A stretch of DNA of 64,000 nucleotides from Leucaena leucocephala (GCA_037074615.1 CM073562.1:14431001-14495000); one strand, 5' to 3'; positions 12,362 through 25,772 are shown, counted from the first letter of the stretch. The notes: generated by a model not told the origin, from the letters alone. Translations and numbers: made by a program.

Positions 12362-13157
12362 GAGGAGCAAATATACTTTTAAATATTTAAAATTGGAGCA
12401 AAAATACTAAACGAAGTCGCGATCCAAAATAACGTGTGTTAGGATAAATTTTTAAGAAAAAAAAATTAGATAATTTTAAAAAAATAATTTTTAGAAATAA
12501 TTTTAAATAAATAAGTATTTATATAATTATTTTTAAAATATTTTTTATATTAATAAATTATCAGAAAATATATAAAATAAAAAATATAAATTAATTATTA
12601 ACACTGTTTATCATCTATTTCACAATATCCAGTGATGATCCACGGTGACCCATGGCAAGCAGCGATCTATGGGGAGTGATAATGCAAGCGACGAGCAATG
12701 ACTTATGAGCAATAGTAATGAGGAGCGACGATGACCCATCGATTCTCTCTAAATAACGACAGGACCCATTGTTTTTTCTCCACGAGTGGCAACAATAGCA
12801 ATTTTTGGAACTTTCAGGATGCCGATACCGATGGGAAGGAAAAGAGAGAGAGAAATAATTGAGAAAAATAAAGATAAAATAGTACATGAGTAATCCATAA
12901 ACTATTTTACTATTATAAAAACTATTCCTATCAACTTATATACAATTATAGTTTTAAATTATAATTTTATCCAAAAAAATTTTTAGATAAATATAACTAT
13001 TTATTTTAAAAAAATAAATAAATTGAGATTTTACTTAAAAAACTTTTAAAACTATAGTTATCACGTTTTTCAAACAAGCCCAACGTCTACTAGTCTAGTT
13101 GAACGATTTTGATATTTTTACTCTAATTTTAAATATTTGAAGGTATTTTAGCTCCTC
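12362..13157. mobile_element. PIF/Harbinger-like non-autonomous element with TAA target duplication
   Basis: The left end starts GAGGAGCAAATATACTTTTA and the right end, read as reverse complement, starts GAGGAGCTAAAATACCTTCA. The inverted similarity continues for roughly 50 bp. Both ends are flanked by TAA (12359-12361 and 13158-13160), the 3-bp target duplication typical of PIF/Harbinger. Inside, 12430-12600 and 12880-13080 match a dispersed Tourist-like family seen elsewhere in this window. The 12605-12870 core is distinctly GC-richer and may be captured DNA. No transposase frame is present. Confidence 0.7.
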
Positions 13158-13336
13158 TAAACACAACCTTGACTGGCTAACTAAAGCTATTTTAAAAGTG
13201 GTATGACTTTCGGATTATGAATTATATGCCCGTCGGCCATCCCCTCTTTTTTTGAAGCTATTAAATAAGAATATCGATGAAGGCTTACTATATAATGTAA
13301 GCTAGGAAAATAATTGGCTAATTTTGTTGTTTCATA

Positions 13337-13639
13337 CTCCCCTGTCCCTATTTATAATATCCTCTTAACTAAATTGTTTTGCTTAATAAGATAATTAAAA
13401 TTAGTTAAAATTAATAAATCTATAAAAAAAAATATTTATTATTTTAAATATGCCCTTATTTATAGTACTTAAATGTGAGAGTAATAATAAGTAAAATGAA
13501 GAAAGAGAATATGTGCATGAAATTTATTAAAGGTAAAATAAATAAAAATATTTATTAACCTGACAAACCCAAAAGAGATCTTATAAAATGGGATATACCA
13601 TTTCAAAGAAAATGATCTTATAAATAGGGATAGAGGGAG
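13337..13639. mobile_element. Stowaway-like MITE
   Basis: The left end CTCCCCTGTCCCTATTTATA and the right end as reverse complement CTCCCTCTATCCCTATTTAT are classic Stowaway (Tc1/mariner) termini. They are flanked by TA at 13335-13336 and 13640-13641. The 303-bp AT-rich element has no coding potential. Confidence 0.88.
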
Positions 13640-13641
13640 TA

Positions 13642-16600
13642 TGTTTATTGTTGTTTTGTTATCAATTACAACAATTTTTTACCAAAAAAAATATTATTTT
13701 GTTAATACAATTAAAAAGATAATAATATTAACATAGTAAAATTAACTGATTTATTATAAAGAAGAAAAGGGCAAGTACTAAAGTAAAAATTAAAGAAAAT
13801 TATTTATATATATAATGGTTTTCCATTGTATAAAAATGAACAAGTATATTAGCATTTGTAATGGTTTGTTAATTTTTTTTTAAAAAAAGGGATTATGATA
13901 GGAAATGATGAGGAATAAATAAAAGGGAAGTTGCTTAAAATTAAGGAAAGGCAAAGGAGGAGGATTGAAGTATAAGTACAGCTACTTAGCTTCATCAACT
14001 GACATACCCATTATTGGTTGTTAAGGTTGGTCACCTTATACTTCACCTTCCCCTCTTCCTCTTGTCCCTTTCATTTTTTTAAGGGGAAAACACAAACTAC
14101 CATGAGTATGTACATTTACATACAAATTTGAGGTGAGTTGTATCATTCCCCACCTATAAACAATACAATTTTTTTTTGGACATAAATGGATTCATAAGGG
14201 GCAAGTGGGACCCCCCCACACACACACAAAAATTTTTATTCTTTATAAATATATATATTTTCACCTGTCTTAAATATAAACACTAAAAAATTATATTTTA
14301 ATTTTAAATATAATATATCAATTTAATTTATCTTTTAAAATTATAATTTTTTTTTATAAAATATCCTTATATATGATTGTATATGTTAGGGGTTTATAAG
14401 AAGAATAACTCAAATACACATAATTAAATAGAGTATATTGAAAAAATTAATATATAATTATTATAAATAATTAATTTATTTAATCTATCTATATTAATTA
14501 AATAGATATTATATTAAATATCAGAGTTAGTATATATAGAACCTTTAAATGTAAGGATTTTATTTTAAAAATAATATCTATTAATATGCTTTTAAAATAT
14601 AATTCAAATTAGCCAATCAAACAGTGAACTAATTAGACCAGTCAAGAGTTTTGGCAATTTGACTTGGTTGGATTTATGTTTTAATTCTATATTTGTTGAA
14701 CATAAAACTACGTTGTTTTAAGTTAAAAATAATAATATATCATATTTATCTTTAGTATATAATTCTATTTTATTATATTATGAGTAACTTATAGATAAAT
14801 GTATTATTTACATGTGGATTAATATATTTTTATTTAAATATTAATTTTTCAAATTTATATATAAATAATTTTCTATTTTCTAATTAAATTAAATTATATT
14901 ATAATCATAACTGAGTTAACCTTATTTAATCGCAATTAGACACTGACCCTCTTAAAAGTGTCTTGACCAGTTTAACCAGAGGTTCAATTTTCAATATCCT
15001 ACCCTAATAATTCATTGAAGGAAAATTTTGGGCCCCTCTAAATAAATCCTAGATCCTTGTGATTATTGGTACTTTTCATATTTTAAATTAATATATTAAT
15101 ATTTTGTCTGATATTTTTTCATAAGAGATTTTTTTAAGGAAAAAAAATTCTTGACCCTCTAATAAGAAATTTCACCAATTCTAGAAGCATTAATCACTTT
15201 TTCCCCTAAGTATCCTTAATTAGTCAGAGAAAAATAAGACTACACCAATTTAATAAAGTTTGTAAAAAGGATAATTTTAGAAAATGATTAAAAATATAAA
15301 CATACTTATTTAAAAATTAATTTTAACTAATGTTTTCCGTGTGTGTAAGAGTTATTAAATATTTTTTATTATGACCTAATATTTATTAATACATATATGA
15401 TAATTAGATAATGTCAGGTCAGCTAAGGTTGGAGTGATTTCACTAATGATTTCTCTCTCTCTCTCTCTCCTTGCTTTTTTTCCAACCACTAATGATTTCT
15501 ATTTATTTACTCTTAGCTTGCCTCATCTTTGTTATAATATTTAATATATCATTACTACTGTCTCCCAATCAATTAGAGTACTCTTTAGTTGTGTGAAACA
15601 TTTGAATAATATTTAATTTGCTATAAATTTATAATATGTTATACTCTATTCAATCATAAACATATAAGTTAAATAATTATTTTTCTATTTTTTATTAATA
15701 TTAAAAATATTAGTTAAATTAGTTATTTAAAAATATTACATGTTAATTTCTGTAATTGATTTATCTACTTATTTACACTAAAACTACTTCATTCAAGAAA
15801 AGTTATTTTAATATACATAAATAATATAAGAAACATATACATTTAGAAAAAATAAATTAAAATTTTATATTTATAATAAAAATAAACTTTTTAATTAACT
15901 TTATGAGAGAAGAAATTATATATTGATACAGATCACTCAGAAGCTAATTGGCACAACATTTTACTTTTAAAAATCGCATAGTCATGACTTGCTAATTGAC
16001 TTCTTATCAATTTTACACCATAGATATTGATATTAGCATTAAGATTGATAATTATCAAAGATTCAGTCCAAAAAAAAATAATAAAAAATTAGACGAGCGG
16101 TCTTGTAAACTACATATAGTCTAAATGAAAAAATAATAATATTATTTTACTCTTATATAAATAGTACAATTTTTTATCTATTTTATATTATCAACTAATT
16201 AAAATGGAATTAATAGGTACTTTTAACACATCAAATAATTGGGAAATGGATAAGTTTAATTTAAGGTTATTGGATTGTGTTGGTGGAACATCAAAGTAGT
16301 TGACCAACCTCATTAATTGGCAGAAGAATTTCTGAACAATTTTTTGACTACTTTGTCAAACTCGTGAATCACATTGTCAAACCCCTTAATTAAATTAAAT
16401 AATTAATTAATTAATTAATTGCAGACCACCATATTTACTCATATTTTAGGCTTGTTTTTGGTATATTTGAGTGAACAAAAAAATGTATGAAATTTTTTTC
16501 CTTTAAAGCTCTAAAATTAATCTTACCTCAAGTAGCCTTTTCTCATTAGCATTTATTAACGTTATTATTATCTTTTTTTTTATAAACGTTATTATTTTTT

Positions 16601-16885
16601 TCTCTCGAGTTATAATATGGCATTCTTGATTCTTGGTATCATAAAAGTGTTTCGAATAATAATAAAAAAAATTCATATGGGCACTAACAACAGGATCGTA
16701 TTGTTCATAAATAAGTATAATAATAATAATAATCAAAACAATTGAGTGGCATGGTAATGGTTCAATACTTTTTAAAATAATATCTCAAATTTAAATTTTA
16801 GAAAAAAAAATCATTATATAAAAGATTAACTTGTCCAATGTTTGAGCCCTATATGAACCTAACCAAATTACTGGATTATATCATA
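13642..16885. other. AT-rich intergenic DNA with degenerate repeat remnants
   Basis: No gene is seen. A stretch at about 14270-14540 resembles the MITE-like sequence at 45391-45640: shared ATTTTAATTTTAAATATAA and CACATAATTATTATAAATA-type phrases, ending near an AGAGTTAG motif. A CT tract lies at about 15450-15469 and an (AATT)n run at 16401-16420. Confidence 0.45.
16401..16420. repeat. (AATT)n simple repeat
   Basis: Five uninterrupted AATT tetranucleotides in AT-rich intergenic DNA. Confidence 0.85.
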
Positions 16886-17119
16886 CTCTTCTCGTTATTA
16901 ATTTAACTTATAGATTAACAAAGTTAGATATATTGTTTAATTATAAAAAAAAATGTGAAATAATGTTTCTAAATATCTTTATATAATATTAAATTATATA
17001 TTATTTTATAAGTTAGTTAAATTAATTTAAAAAAATAATAAATACTAAAGATAAAATAAATTGAGATATTATATTTAAAATTAACACCTGACTAACTTAT
17101 ATATTTAAGATAAGAGGAG
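16886..17119. mobile_element. Stowaway-like MITE, diverged
   Basis: The left end CTCTTCTCGTTATTAATTTA and the right end as reverse complement CTCCTCTTATCTTAAAT form an imperfect inverted repeat flanked by TA on both sides. Internal phrases (AACAAAGTTAGATATATTG and TTATAAGTTAG) recur in the intron element near 62710-62870. Confidence 0.6.
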
Positions 17120-17900
17120 TATAGCATAATTCTTCTCACATGATAATTGGCATTATTTTTTTGTTAAAATAAAAATTATCCTTTGTTTATGAAAAACTCT
17201 CATTTATTTCCATTTACCGTAGGTTTCTATCAAGAATAATAAAAGTTCGGCACGGTTGATAGATGATTGAGTATTTTGAATATGATATTCTGTGTTCGAA
17301 CTAGGCATTACATATGAAAAATGCTTTGTTAGAAAAGATAAAATCTATTTCAATGATCTCTATACTTAAGAAGGATTATTCTCTAACTATTAGCTGAAAA
17401 TACTATCTAAACTCTATAAAAAATGTAAGTTTATTTATTTGATATAAATTAGAGTATTTATTATGGTAATAGTGACTAATACCTTAGTCGTGAGGTCTCC
17501 ACTTAAGGGTAAATAGTTGATTACAAGATACTTTTCATATCTAAGGGTACAATTTGAACCCTACCACTCGATTAAGGGATCAAACGAGGCAACTATTAAG
17601 CTACACCCATGTAGCTAAAACATAGGTTTCTTTGTTTTTTATTTTATAAAAAAATTTAAATAGATTTGACATTGTTCCCCTATCAAGATTAGGGCATAGC
17701 CCTAGAGTTCAAAGAGCGCTTATAGAGGACTTACGATATCGCTTATAGAGGACTTACGATATCGCTTACTAAATTTTTTTTTACAACAATAGGAATAATA
17801 AAACTCATATTCTTATAGGATATAAATATATTATTTACTATCTATATAAATTCTTATCGGTGAAAACATAGGTTTCTTATTGCTCTCTTTGGGTCTTTGC
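17120..17900. other. Intergenic DNA with repeat relics
   Basis: The phrase CGGCACGGTTGATAGATGA at about 17249, followed by GTGTTCGAACTAGG at about 17292, looks like a decayed tRNA-type promoter pair (possible SINE relic), but this is weak. A direct tandem duplication of about 23 bp (GCTTATAGAGGACTTACGAT plus a few bases) lies at about 17716-17763. Confidence 0.3.
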
Positions 17901-17914
17901 GTTGATATCGAGAT

Positions 17915-18409
17915 CTGGGCATTGAAGCCCATGGGCCCATATCTCAGTCCATTATCTACAATTCAGCCCATGATAAGCAAAAACAAAAAATGAAAATACT
18001 GCTTAATAGGATTTGTTTTTCCATGATCCATCCATGTATAACATGTAGTATATATATGCATGCCATATACTCATCAACTATCAATATAACGCATCTCATA
18101 TTTTTAATTCTAAATATATTATAACTTTATAAGTAAGGATTCACGCTCTAAGTAATAATAACATTATACATATAATCTACAAAAATCCGTACTTTTCATT
18201 TATAAATCTCAATTATTTTAAAAAAATAATTTTTTAATCATATAACTATTAACTTACTTATAATTTAATTTTTTAATTATAATTTAGTTGTTAAATTTTT
18301 TTAACCTATTTATAATTAAGTTACTAGATTTTTAATTTTTATATTATCCTCCTTTTTGACCATTGCTCAGTCCTACGCCAATCCGTTCTTCCGCGAAGAC
18401 CGAACAGAA
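17915..18409 (+). promoter_or_regulatory. Upstream region of the F-box gene, with TGGGCC-type motifs
   Basis: About 17918-17970 holds GCCCATGGGCCCAT and CAGCCCATG. These contain the TGGGCC/GGCCCA (site II) sequence common in promoters of plant housekeeping and proliferation genes. They lie about 450 bp upstream of the ATG with AT-rich sequence between, so their role is an inference. Confidence 0.35.
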
Positions 18410-21400
18410 ATGAAGCAATTCGAAGCTATCCAGAACACGCTACCTCAAGATGTTGCCCTCAAAATTGCTTCGATGCTTTTGGTATGATTTTATACCCGCC
18501 ATAGCATAGATAACTTCCAATTATTGGTTTTTGGATTTGTTTGATTCCTTGGGTTTGTGCGATAAGGTACGAGATTTGTGCGCCTTGGGTTGTTGCTCGA
18601 GGTTTTGGAGGGAACTTTGTGGCTCAGATTGCCTCTGGGAGTCTTTAACTAGAGAAAGATGGCCTTCTCTTGTGTGCATTCATTTTTCTGCTTCGTCATC
18701 TTCTTCTGCTCCTCCCAATGCCCCCAATCTCAAGGTATCCCCAATTTCTTTCTCTGGTTCTTTTTTTTATTGCCTTTTTTAAGGGTGATTCAGTTATCTT
18801 CTTTTAGCTTCTGAATTGGGGCTGCTTGTAATATTTGATCATCAACATCCTCAAGTTATTCCATTTTGATTTTAATAACTTCAATTGATTTATAGAACGC
18901 ACCCAGTGTCCTTTTCCCTGCTTCTACTGAGCTTAGAAGGTAAGTAATTATCATTGTGTTAATGTCTTAATCATATGTTAGTTGATGGAAGAAATTAATA
19001 TGTTTCACGCGGTTTTGTCTGGAGTAAGCTGATAACTTGCCCCCTAATTGTGAGACCACTTTACCTTTTAACAAAGGTATTAGTCTATTGAGCTTGTTAT
19101 TTTCAATGATAAACTCATTCACTAATTAATTATCATAGACTCAAACTCAATGGGATTAATTATTAAGGGCATAAATCTTTAATGTATCCATATTTTTTTT
19201 CTGTGACAATTGGCATATTTGATATTGGGACTATTTTATTATTTATTTACTTGGAAATTGTACTACAGGAATGGAGGAAACTATACATTGAGAAGCACAA
19301 TGAGGTTGCGGTTAGAGTTTCAGCTGCTGCCAAGTTTGTGGAAGATAACTCACCTTCTAAATCACTTGAGGTTGGGGACTATCTGAAAGCAATTAACAGC
19401 TTAGATGATATGAAGCTTGGCTTCAAAGATGTCCAGATGTGCCTTTTCAGACCTAAACTGAACGTGTTAATTAACTTGGTTGGCCTACACTATTGCCTCA
19501 CTTGGCTTAAAATTCCGGTATTCACATAATCCCATTTGTCCGCCCATACGGTGATTATTTTACTTGCAGTTCAACTAATCATACTCCTTTCCTGTTCCTT
19601 CCAAGGAGTTGTTGTTTCATCATAATTTATGTCTCACTTAGTACCAACTAGCATTTATCATGATTCACGGTGCATAAGTAGAAATCCAGGATGAAGCTAT
19701 TGTTTTTGAAAACTTTGGTTACATTTGTTATTCTCCCATAGCTATTCCTGTAACATGGTTTCCACTAGGTTGAAAGACTATGCCTTGCAACCTAATATCT
19801 TTTGTTTTATTACCCTTAAACTTAAATCATGTCTGCGTATTTCATATCTTAAACTAACTTTTCATGGTCACTTTATGTAGCTATACAGTGTAATACAGCA
19901 TGGAGTATTAAAAAAAACAAAAAGATAATTGTGTAAAATTGCTTCTAGACATCTAGGACTTGATCGGTTAGTACATGATACTATGGATATAATTGAATCG
20001 TTGCCTCTTGATTATCCTGTAGTTGCACATGTTATAATTGATAGTTTGATATTTGCATATATTAGAGCAACATGTATGGAAACATGTTTTCTGTTTCTTG
20101 TTCATCCTTGTAGTACATTCATTCTTTCTAGTCGCTGCTTAGTTATTCTTACTGTGATAGTACCACACAGCTTATGTTTGTACATATGATATTGAAGCAA
20201 CATGTGTTTTACCTAAGTAAACAACATTTTGTTTCATGGGTTTTGTATCATACTAAAGCTTGGGAATTTCATTCTCAAATGCGGAATTCCTTATTTCAGA
20301 TTTTTTGCATAAATTGGTTAATTTAAATTGGTTAATTTCATTCTCAACATGTATTTATTTTCATTATACTGTTGGGGACCAAGTTTAATTTAATAAATGA
20401 ACTTGTGCCTTTTCATGCTTAAATTGGTTGGTTTTCATGGCTGTTTGAAATCTTACGTCAATCAAGTTAAATATCCTTTGGTAACTTTTATAAAGTATTC
20501 ATGTGCGAAGTTACTTCCAACTTTTCATTTACTAGGAAGTAAGATAACAGGTCATCCAACTTCATCGAACTTGCTATGTCCTTTGTCTTTGTTTACAAGT
20601 TCGCATCATGAGGAACTTCAAAAAGAAGCTCAATTTAGGAGATCTCTTCTAGGATTTTAGTTCTCTTTTAGCTGCTTTTCTTTTTTGTTTGAAATTCATC
20701 CCTCTTCTTTACTGCCTTATAGTTGAATGTTTCTTCAAAAAAAAAAAAAAGTGAAGTAGGATAAAGTGGAATCTTAATCAATATTATATCTTTCCAGTTC
20801 TCTCTCTCTCTCTCCCCTCCCTTTTTATATAGTTATCTGACTCTGTCAAATTTAAACATTCCCAAACCTAATTGCGGGTAGCATTCTCTCTCTCTCTTTT
20901 GCCCTTCTTAAAATCGTCACTAGGTACTGCTGTGCGTCCAATGTTTAATTATGAATATGTGTCCCTTATAAATATGTGCACCTAAGTATAGGGCCATGAA
21001 CCATGTAACCAAGTGGATTAAATTATATAGATGCTTCTCATGGTATACATATAAAGGACAAAACTGAAATGTATTTTCAGGAATTTGTTATCAAGTTCTA
21101 TGATGAAAACATGACTGGATATTTTTTATCTGATTTAGCACATATCTCAGTAAATTTCTCCCACTTGTTCGGTAAAAACACCAAATAAAATTAACCTTAG
21201 TCTTATCCATATGTAAATTGATTTTCTCATTCATCATTAGACTGATATCAAGGCACTACTGGGGAAAATGTGTGTAGAGATACGTTGTGTTGCCCTAATC
21301 TTGTTAAAGAACTGGATAAGGAATCTAAATGAAAATCTTTAATGATATTATGGTTCTCTTTTTGGTATACAACCACCTCTTGTTGACAGGGTGATAAACT

Positions 21401-21668
21401 CAAAGAGGCCCTTAAGACGAGCGAGATTGCCGATCGGCATGTGTGCATCAAGTGGTGGAAACTTGGCAGATGGTTCTATGGCTTCCGCATGAGGGACGAG
21501 TCACATTCCCGACGGATCTCATTAGCTGATCTGGCAATCGATGACGATGAACACCTTCTGGCAGTGCTTCTCCGAGGTGCAATCCACGAGGTTTTACGTG
21601 TTCAGATATCCGGCGAAGACCACCACACGACTCCTTGGTCCGCCCAGATCACCCAGGGACATGGTTAG
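18410..21668 (+). CDS. F-box protein
   Basis: Proposed exons: 18410-18481, 18567-18734, 19269-19517 and 21390-21668; 768 nt, 255 residues. The F-box spans the first intron: LPQDVALKIASMLL joins VRDLCALGCCSRFWRELC, and phase 0 is kept at each junction. The F-box binds SKP1 in SCF ubiquitin ligases. The rest carries conserved-looking segments (EWRKLYIEKHNE, LGFKDVQMCLFRPKLNVLINLVGLHYC, WWKLGRWFYGFRMRDESHSR) but no LRR or Kelch repeats, so the substrate-binding part is of unknown type. A 44-nt exon-like piece at 18896-18939 has acceptor and donor but would break the frame, so I left it out. The third intron is 1.87 kb. The convergent CASP-like gene starts 638 bp downstream. Confidence 0.85.
19518..21389 (+). 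other. Large intron of the F-box gene
   Basis: It begins GTATTC and ends TTGACAG. Several short open frames on both strands occur but none has a recognisable domain. CT-rich runs occur at about 20797-20815 and 20886-20902. Confidence 0.6.
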
Positions 21669-22306
21669 GGATATGTCTAATATATGTATAGCGTTTATGA
21701 CAAAAAAACAATATGTTTGTTTCTGTCATATATTTATGCTTAGGCTCTGACTTATGATGCATGTATACTATAAGTACCACCATAGTATCAATCTATCTGG
21801 TAGTAAACTTGTCGGTTGTTGATCTTCTTCGCAAGCAATAAAATTATCAATGTAAATATTTTATCATTAGTAGTGGACCTATGACTGTCGTTTTGATAAT
21901 TCTTTTGTATTAGCAACTCAAAGATCGAAACTTGAAATCTAACAACAGAACCACCCGCCATTCTCTTTCTCTGCTAGTGCTGTGAAAAACAGAGCATTTA
22001 GGAAGAGGAACTTCACACTTGCAACGATAATAACAGAACCGTTTAGAAATATCATGTACCTCATAAACAAGTATGTGTAATATATGAATGACAAAGTCAG
22101 TTTCTGACAGAGACAGAATAATTACAAATCATTCACAACACAAATAGAATGTCACAGGAGATATAGATAAGGATCATTTACACAAATAATGAACGCCCAG
22201 TATGATAAACAGAAGCTTATTATTATGTTTATGATACACACTGAATGACTTAGTGAATCCAAGAAGTAGGCACTGTAACACAAACACATATATAACTCAT
22301 CATCGT
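21669..22306. other. Convergent 3' flanks of the F-box and CASP-like genes
   Basis: Moderately AT-rich transcript-like sequence between two genes that point at each other, presumably holding both 3' UTRs. Nothing else is seen. Confidence 0.5.
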
Positions 22307-23702
22307 CTACTTGGGAATTCGACTATGAAGTGAGGTGGCCGAAAGCCAGACGAGCAAGACGGCGATGACACTGCCGAACAAGGCGACGGCTAAGGAGCTG
22401 GCAAGATGTCTGCAGAATTTGTCATAAACATTGCAGACTTCATTCCAATTGACATGGCCGTTTCCTTTGAGAGCCAAATATGCCACTCCCCCTGCTGACC
22501 CTGTTGCTGAGGCTACTATCCCCAGTATCAGCTGCACATTGTCATAGCATTAGGTAATCATATGGTTTCAATTCAATTATATAACAACAACAACAACAAA
22601 GGCTAATGGCCTTGTAACCTAGAGACAAGAAAATTTCTCTGTAATTATGGGTGTGGCTGGGCCCCATCCTAATTAAGGATGAAGGACCTGTAAATAAACG
22701 GGACATTTCACCACTTGCTCACCACTGGGTTAAGATTTTTTTGGTCTAGAAAAAAAAAACTCAATTACCGTGTCCCAGAAAATGAAGTGGAGGAGGAACT
22801 TGAGTTTGAGATCAGCTCTGGGGATGACTGAGATTGATGCAAGACTGGTGATAATGCTATAAAGCCCCGCAACAGAGAACGCCGTCACAAAATATCTACA
22901 TCATCATCATCATCATCATCATATCTCACTTTGCAAATTTAATTAAAATATAAATATGACATGTTTGTCGTATGATTCAGGTCAACAAGATGAGACAAAA
23001 TTAATGATCATTCCCCTTCTGGTTGCTGAAATATGCGAACCTACCACTGTTAGTCATTTACTATTAAGGGGAAAAAAGTTGACGGAAAAAATAGAAACTC
23101 TTAAATTTGTCTTGGATTTTAACACTCTTATTCGTCTGTCTGTTTAATAGAAAGTCCTGCCAAATCATTTACCATTAGATAAGGTTTAACAATAGTTAGT
23201 AGAATAATTGGACATATTAATTTACTAGAAAACTTCAGCTTCAGATCTCTGCAAAAGAAACTAGTCATCCCAAGAAAACTTTTTCTTCTTGATATATAGA
23301 AGTTCCTGGAGTTTTGTGAAAGGTTCGATACTCTTGAGGAGTTGGTAAGCTTAAAAATTAAAACTTTTTCCCATCCAAATCAATCCAAAAAAGAATCAGA
23401 GACGTAAACAAGTGAAAGAGAGAAGAAGAAGAAGATGGAGGTTACATGAAAGCAGGAGAGTATTTGAATTTAAGAGGCCGAGGAACAACAACAGGAGGGC
23501 GTACTGGGAGAGAAGGCATAAGCTCTGTCTGCTGGCTGGTGACCATCACCACAATCGCCACCAACGACGATGCAAACAGAAGAAACCTCAGAACTACGTC
23601 CACCTGAAAGTAATCTATCAGGGCCGCCGGAGGGGGAGGAGGTGGCGGCGGCGGCTGAGAGCTATATTCAGGGTCTGCAGCCTTTTCTGTGGTAGAAGCC
23701 AT
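22307..23702 (-). CDS. CASPL1: CASP-like protein, family 1 (four-TM MARVEL-type)
   Basis: Minus-strand exons 23446-23702, 22769-22895 and 22307-22531; 609 nt, 202 residues; introns keep frame (Ile codon split at the first junction). There are four hydrophobic segments: [19 protein letters not shown] with the conserved Arg of TM1, [20 protein letters not shown], a TM3 segment with the conserved Asp in [14 protein letters not shown], and [20 protein letters not shown] proline run precedes TM1. TM1 Arg and TM3 Asp are the hallmarks of CASP/CASPL proteins, which form plasma-membrane scaffolds; CASPs guide Casparian-strip lignin. The C-terminal phrase [13 protein letters not shown] resembles CASPL1 members. 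The (CAT)n run at 22899-22922 lies just inside the first intron's 3' end. The subgroup is inferred. Confidence 0.92.
22899..22922. repeat. (CAT)n trinucleotide repeat
   Basis: About eight CAT units within intron 1 of the CASP-like gene, immediately upstream (on the minus strand) of the exon 2 acceptor. Confidence 0.9.
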
Positions 23703-25449
23703 AGCTTGCTAGTGAGCTTGTTGTTGTTGGTGTGAAAGAATAGTTAGTAGTTGAATGAACAATGATCCAGTTGCGCAAGCAATTGCACGTATATATTTCT
23801 ATATGGGAAGAAAAAGAGAAAGGGGCGGGGGGTGGTGAGTGTGAAGGAGTTTCCTGTACGACAAGTAGTGAGATGTGTGAGTTTGAACATTGGCTTGTTA
23901 GTTTAGTTAGTCTTATTAGATAAGTCTTGCAGCTAACAGTTCTTCAATCAATCAATCTCTCCCTCTCTATCTCCCCCTCCCCCTCTCTCTCCAGCTACTA
24001 ATTCACGTAGTAAATATATGATAGCTGTATTTTATCCATTTATTGGAGGTAACTTTGTTAGAATGTGTAGGTGGCACTAGTAGAAGATCAATATTTTTTT
24101 GAGGGGCAATTCTATTCTATAGTGAGTTAAAATTCAAGTTATGTTCAAAGACATTATTACTAAGAGTTATTCTGTCATATATCATGCACGTGAGCCTATT
24201 TCTATTATTGAGGTTAATAAAGTATATTAGGGTATAATAATTTGATTAAAGAAAAATATGCCAAACAAATATAAATAAGTTCCATTTAGGAAAAAAAATA
24301 TCACAAATACTATACTTCTGATATTTAATATAAGATATATTTAATTAATTTAATTAATTTAATAAAATTAATTAATATAATATATTTTTTAAATACTATA
24401 ATTATTAAAAATAGGGAGAGGAAGAAGGAGCAAGATTCAAGAATGTTGTTGAGGTCGTTGTTGTCGTTATTACTATTACTATTAATAATATATTAATATT
24501 ATTAATTTTAATTACTTGGATAATTAATTATTGACTGATTGTTAATCTTGGAATCTATGGGACTAGAGGAAAGGGACATATACCAACAGCAATAGGTTAC
24601 GTCGTGTATACGTGGTGGACCTTCCGGTCTTTAATAATATTAGGGACATAAAGAGATTTAAATGAACTGAAGAATACAAATATATATTTAATAAAAATAT
24701 TAACAAGTATAAAAATTAGTCTCACCATTTATTAAATTAAATATAATAAGCTATTTAAATTGTGGTTCCTTTTGTTGCATATGGCGTTTATATAAATATT
24801 TATTCTAACTTAAAAATTTCACCTTTTGAACATATATATATTGGATAAAAATTTAAATATTAATTCTAAGAAAAAAATTAAATCAATATATTAGTTATGG
24901 GGCTGGGTTAATTAAAATTGATAAGACTCCTAATCTCTTTAAATATGTTATAAATATTCATTTTTGGGGCTGAATTTATTGCAAGCAATTTTATTGACTT
25001 TTTTTTTTGGGCAACAGGCTATTTTATTGATTTTAAATTAGGATTTTGACATTTTGTGAATTATATTTAATAAGCTTTACACAATTTATTTCTATTATTG
25101 CATGAAAAGATATTTTATTTAAATTTAATAAATAGTTAATTTAATGGAAAAATTAATTACTAGTGATTAGTGAACTTAAATAAAAACAGAGAGGAAGAAG
25201 TGTTTGTGGTGGAACCAACCAAGTGGATAAGTGGATTTTGTTTTTCCTGAATACAATGATAGAAATGCTGAATCAAAATTAATAATCAATAAATTTTACA
25301 TTAAAAATAATTATAATAAGTAATTATCTTGACTTTTTGCCGAATGCCTCTATTATAAATTGACTCCACTTAACTTTTATGTTTACTTGTTCAATTTTGT
25401 TACAACCGCTAATCTCAACATAACAAAAAAAGGTAATAACAAAGCAAAA

Positions 25450-25772
25450 CGTACTTCAAAATTTAATGGATCAAGTACCATATTCAACATTATGAAGTAT
25501 TTTTTTAAGACGTATCTTAAATTAATTTTTAATATTTTAAAATATTTTTTTATTAATACTCAATATCTTTAAATAATTTTTAATGTATCTAATGTCTAAA
25601 ATTATTTTTTCCACAAATACTCAATATTATGAGTTTATGGAGAAGATACATTAAGAATAAAATTATACTAAAAATTATTTAAAAATATTATATGCTATTA
25701 AAAAATATTTTACAGTGTTAGATATATAAAAAAATATTTTAGAATATTGAGTACCATTATAAAAAGTACTAA
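25450..25772. repeat. Imperfect long inverted repeat (foldback or MITE-like)
   Basis: Left AAGTACCATATTCAACATTA is mirrored by right TATTGAGTACCATT (reverse complement AATGGTACTCAATATTC). Weaker inverted similarity (GTATC/GATAC, AATATTTTTT runs) continues toward the centre. No coding frame is present. The AT-rich composition makes chance pairing easy, so this is tentative. Confidence 0.4.

Noticed and set aside
12615..12887. 90-codon minus-strand frame in the TAA-flanked element
   Set aside because: Basic, serine-rich translation without a domain inside a non-autonomous transposon; probably chance in the GC-richer core.
17235..17330. tRNA-derived SINE
   Set aside because: Box A-like and box B-like phrases each deviate from consensus, and no 3' tail or target duplication was found.
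19929..20660. Short plus-strand frames in the F-box intron
   Set aside because: No splice logic joins them to the F-box frame and no domain is seen.
22596..22740. SINE or exon in CASP-like intron 2
   Set aside because: Slightly GC-richer and repeat-like, but no complete internal promoter and no in-frame exon.
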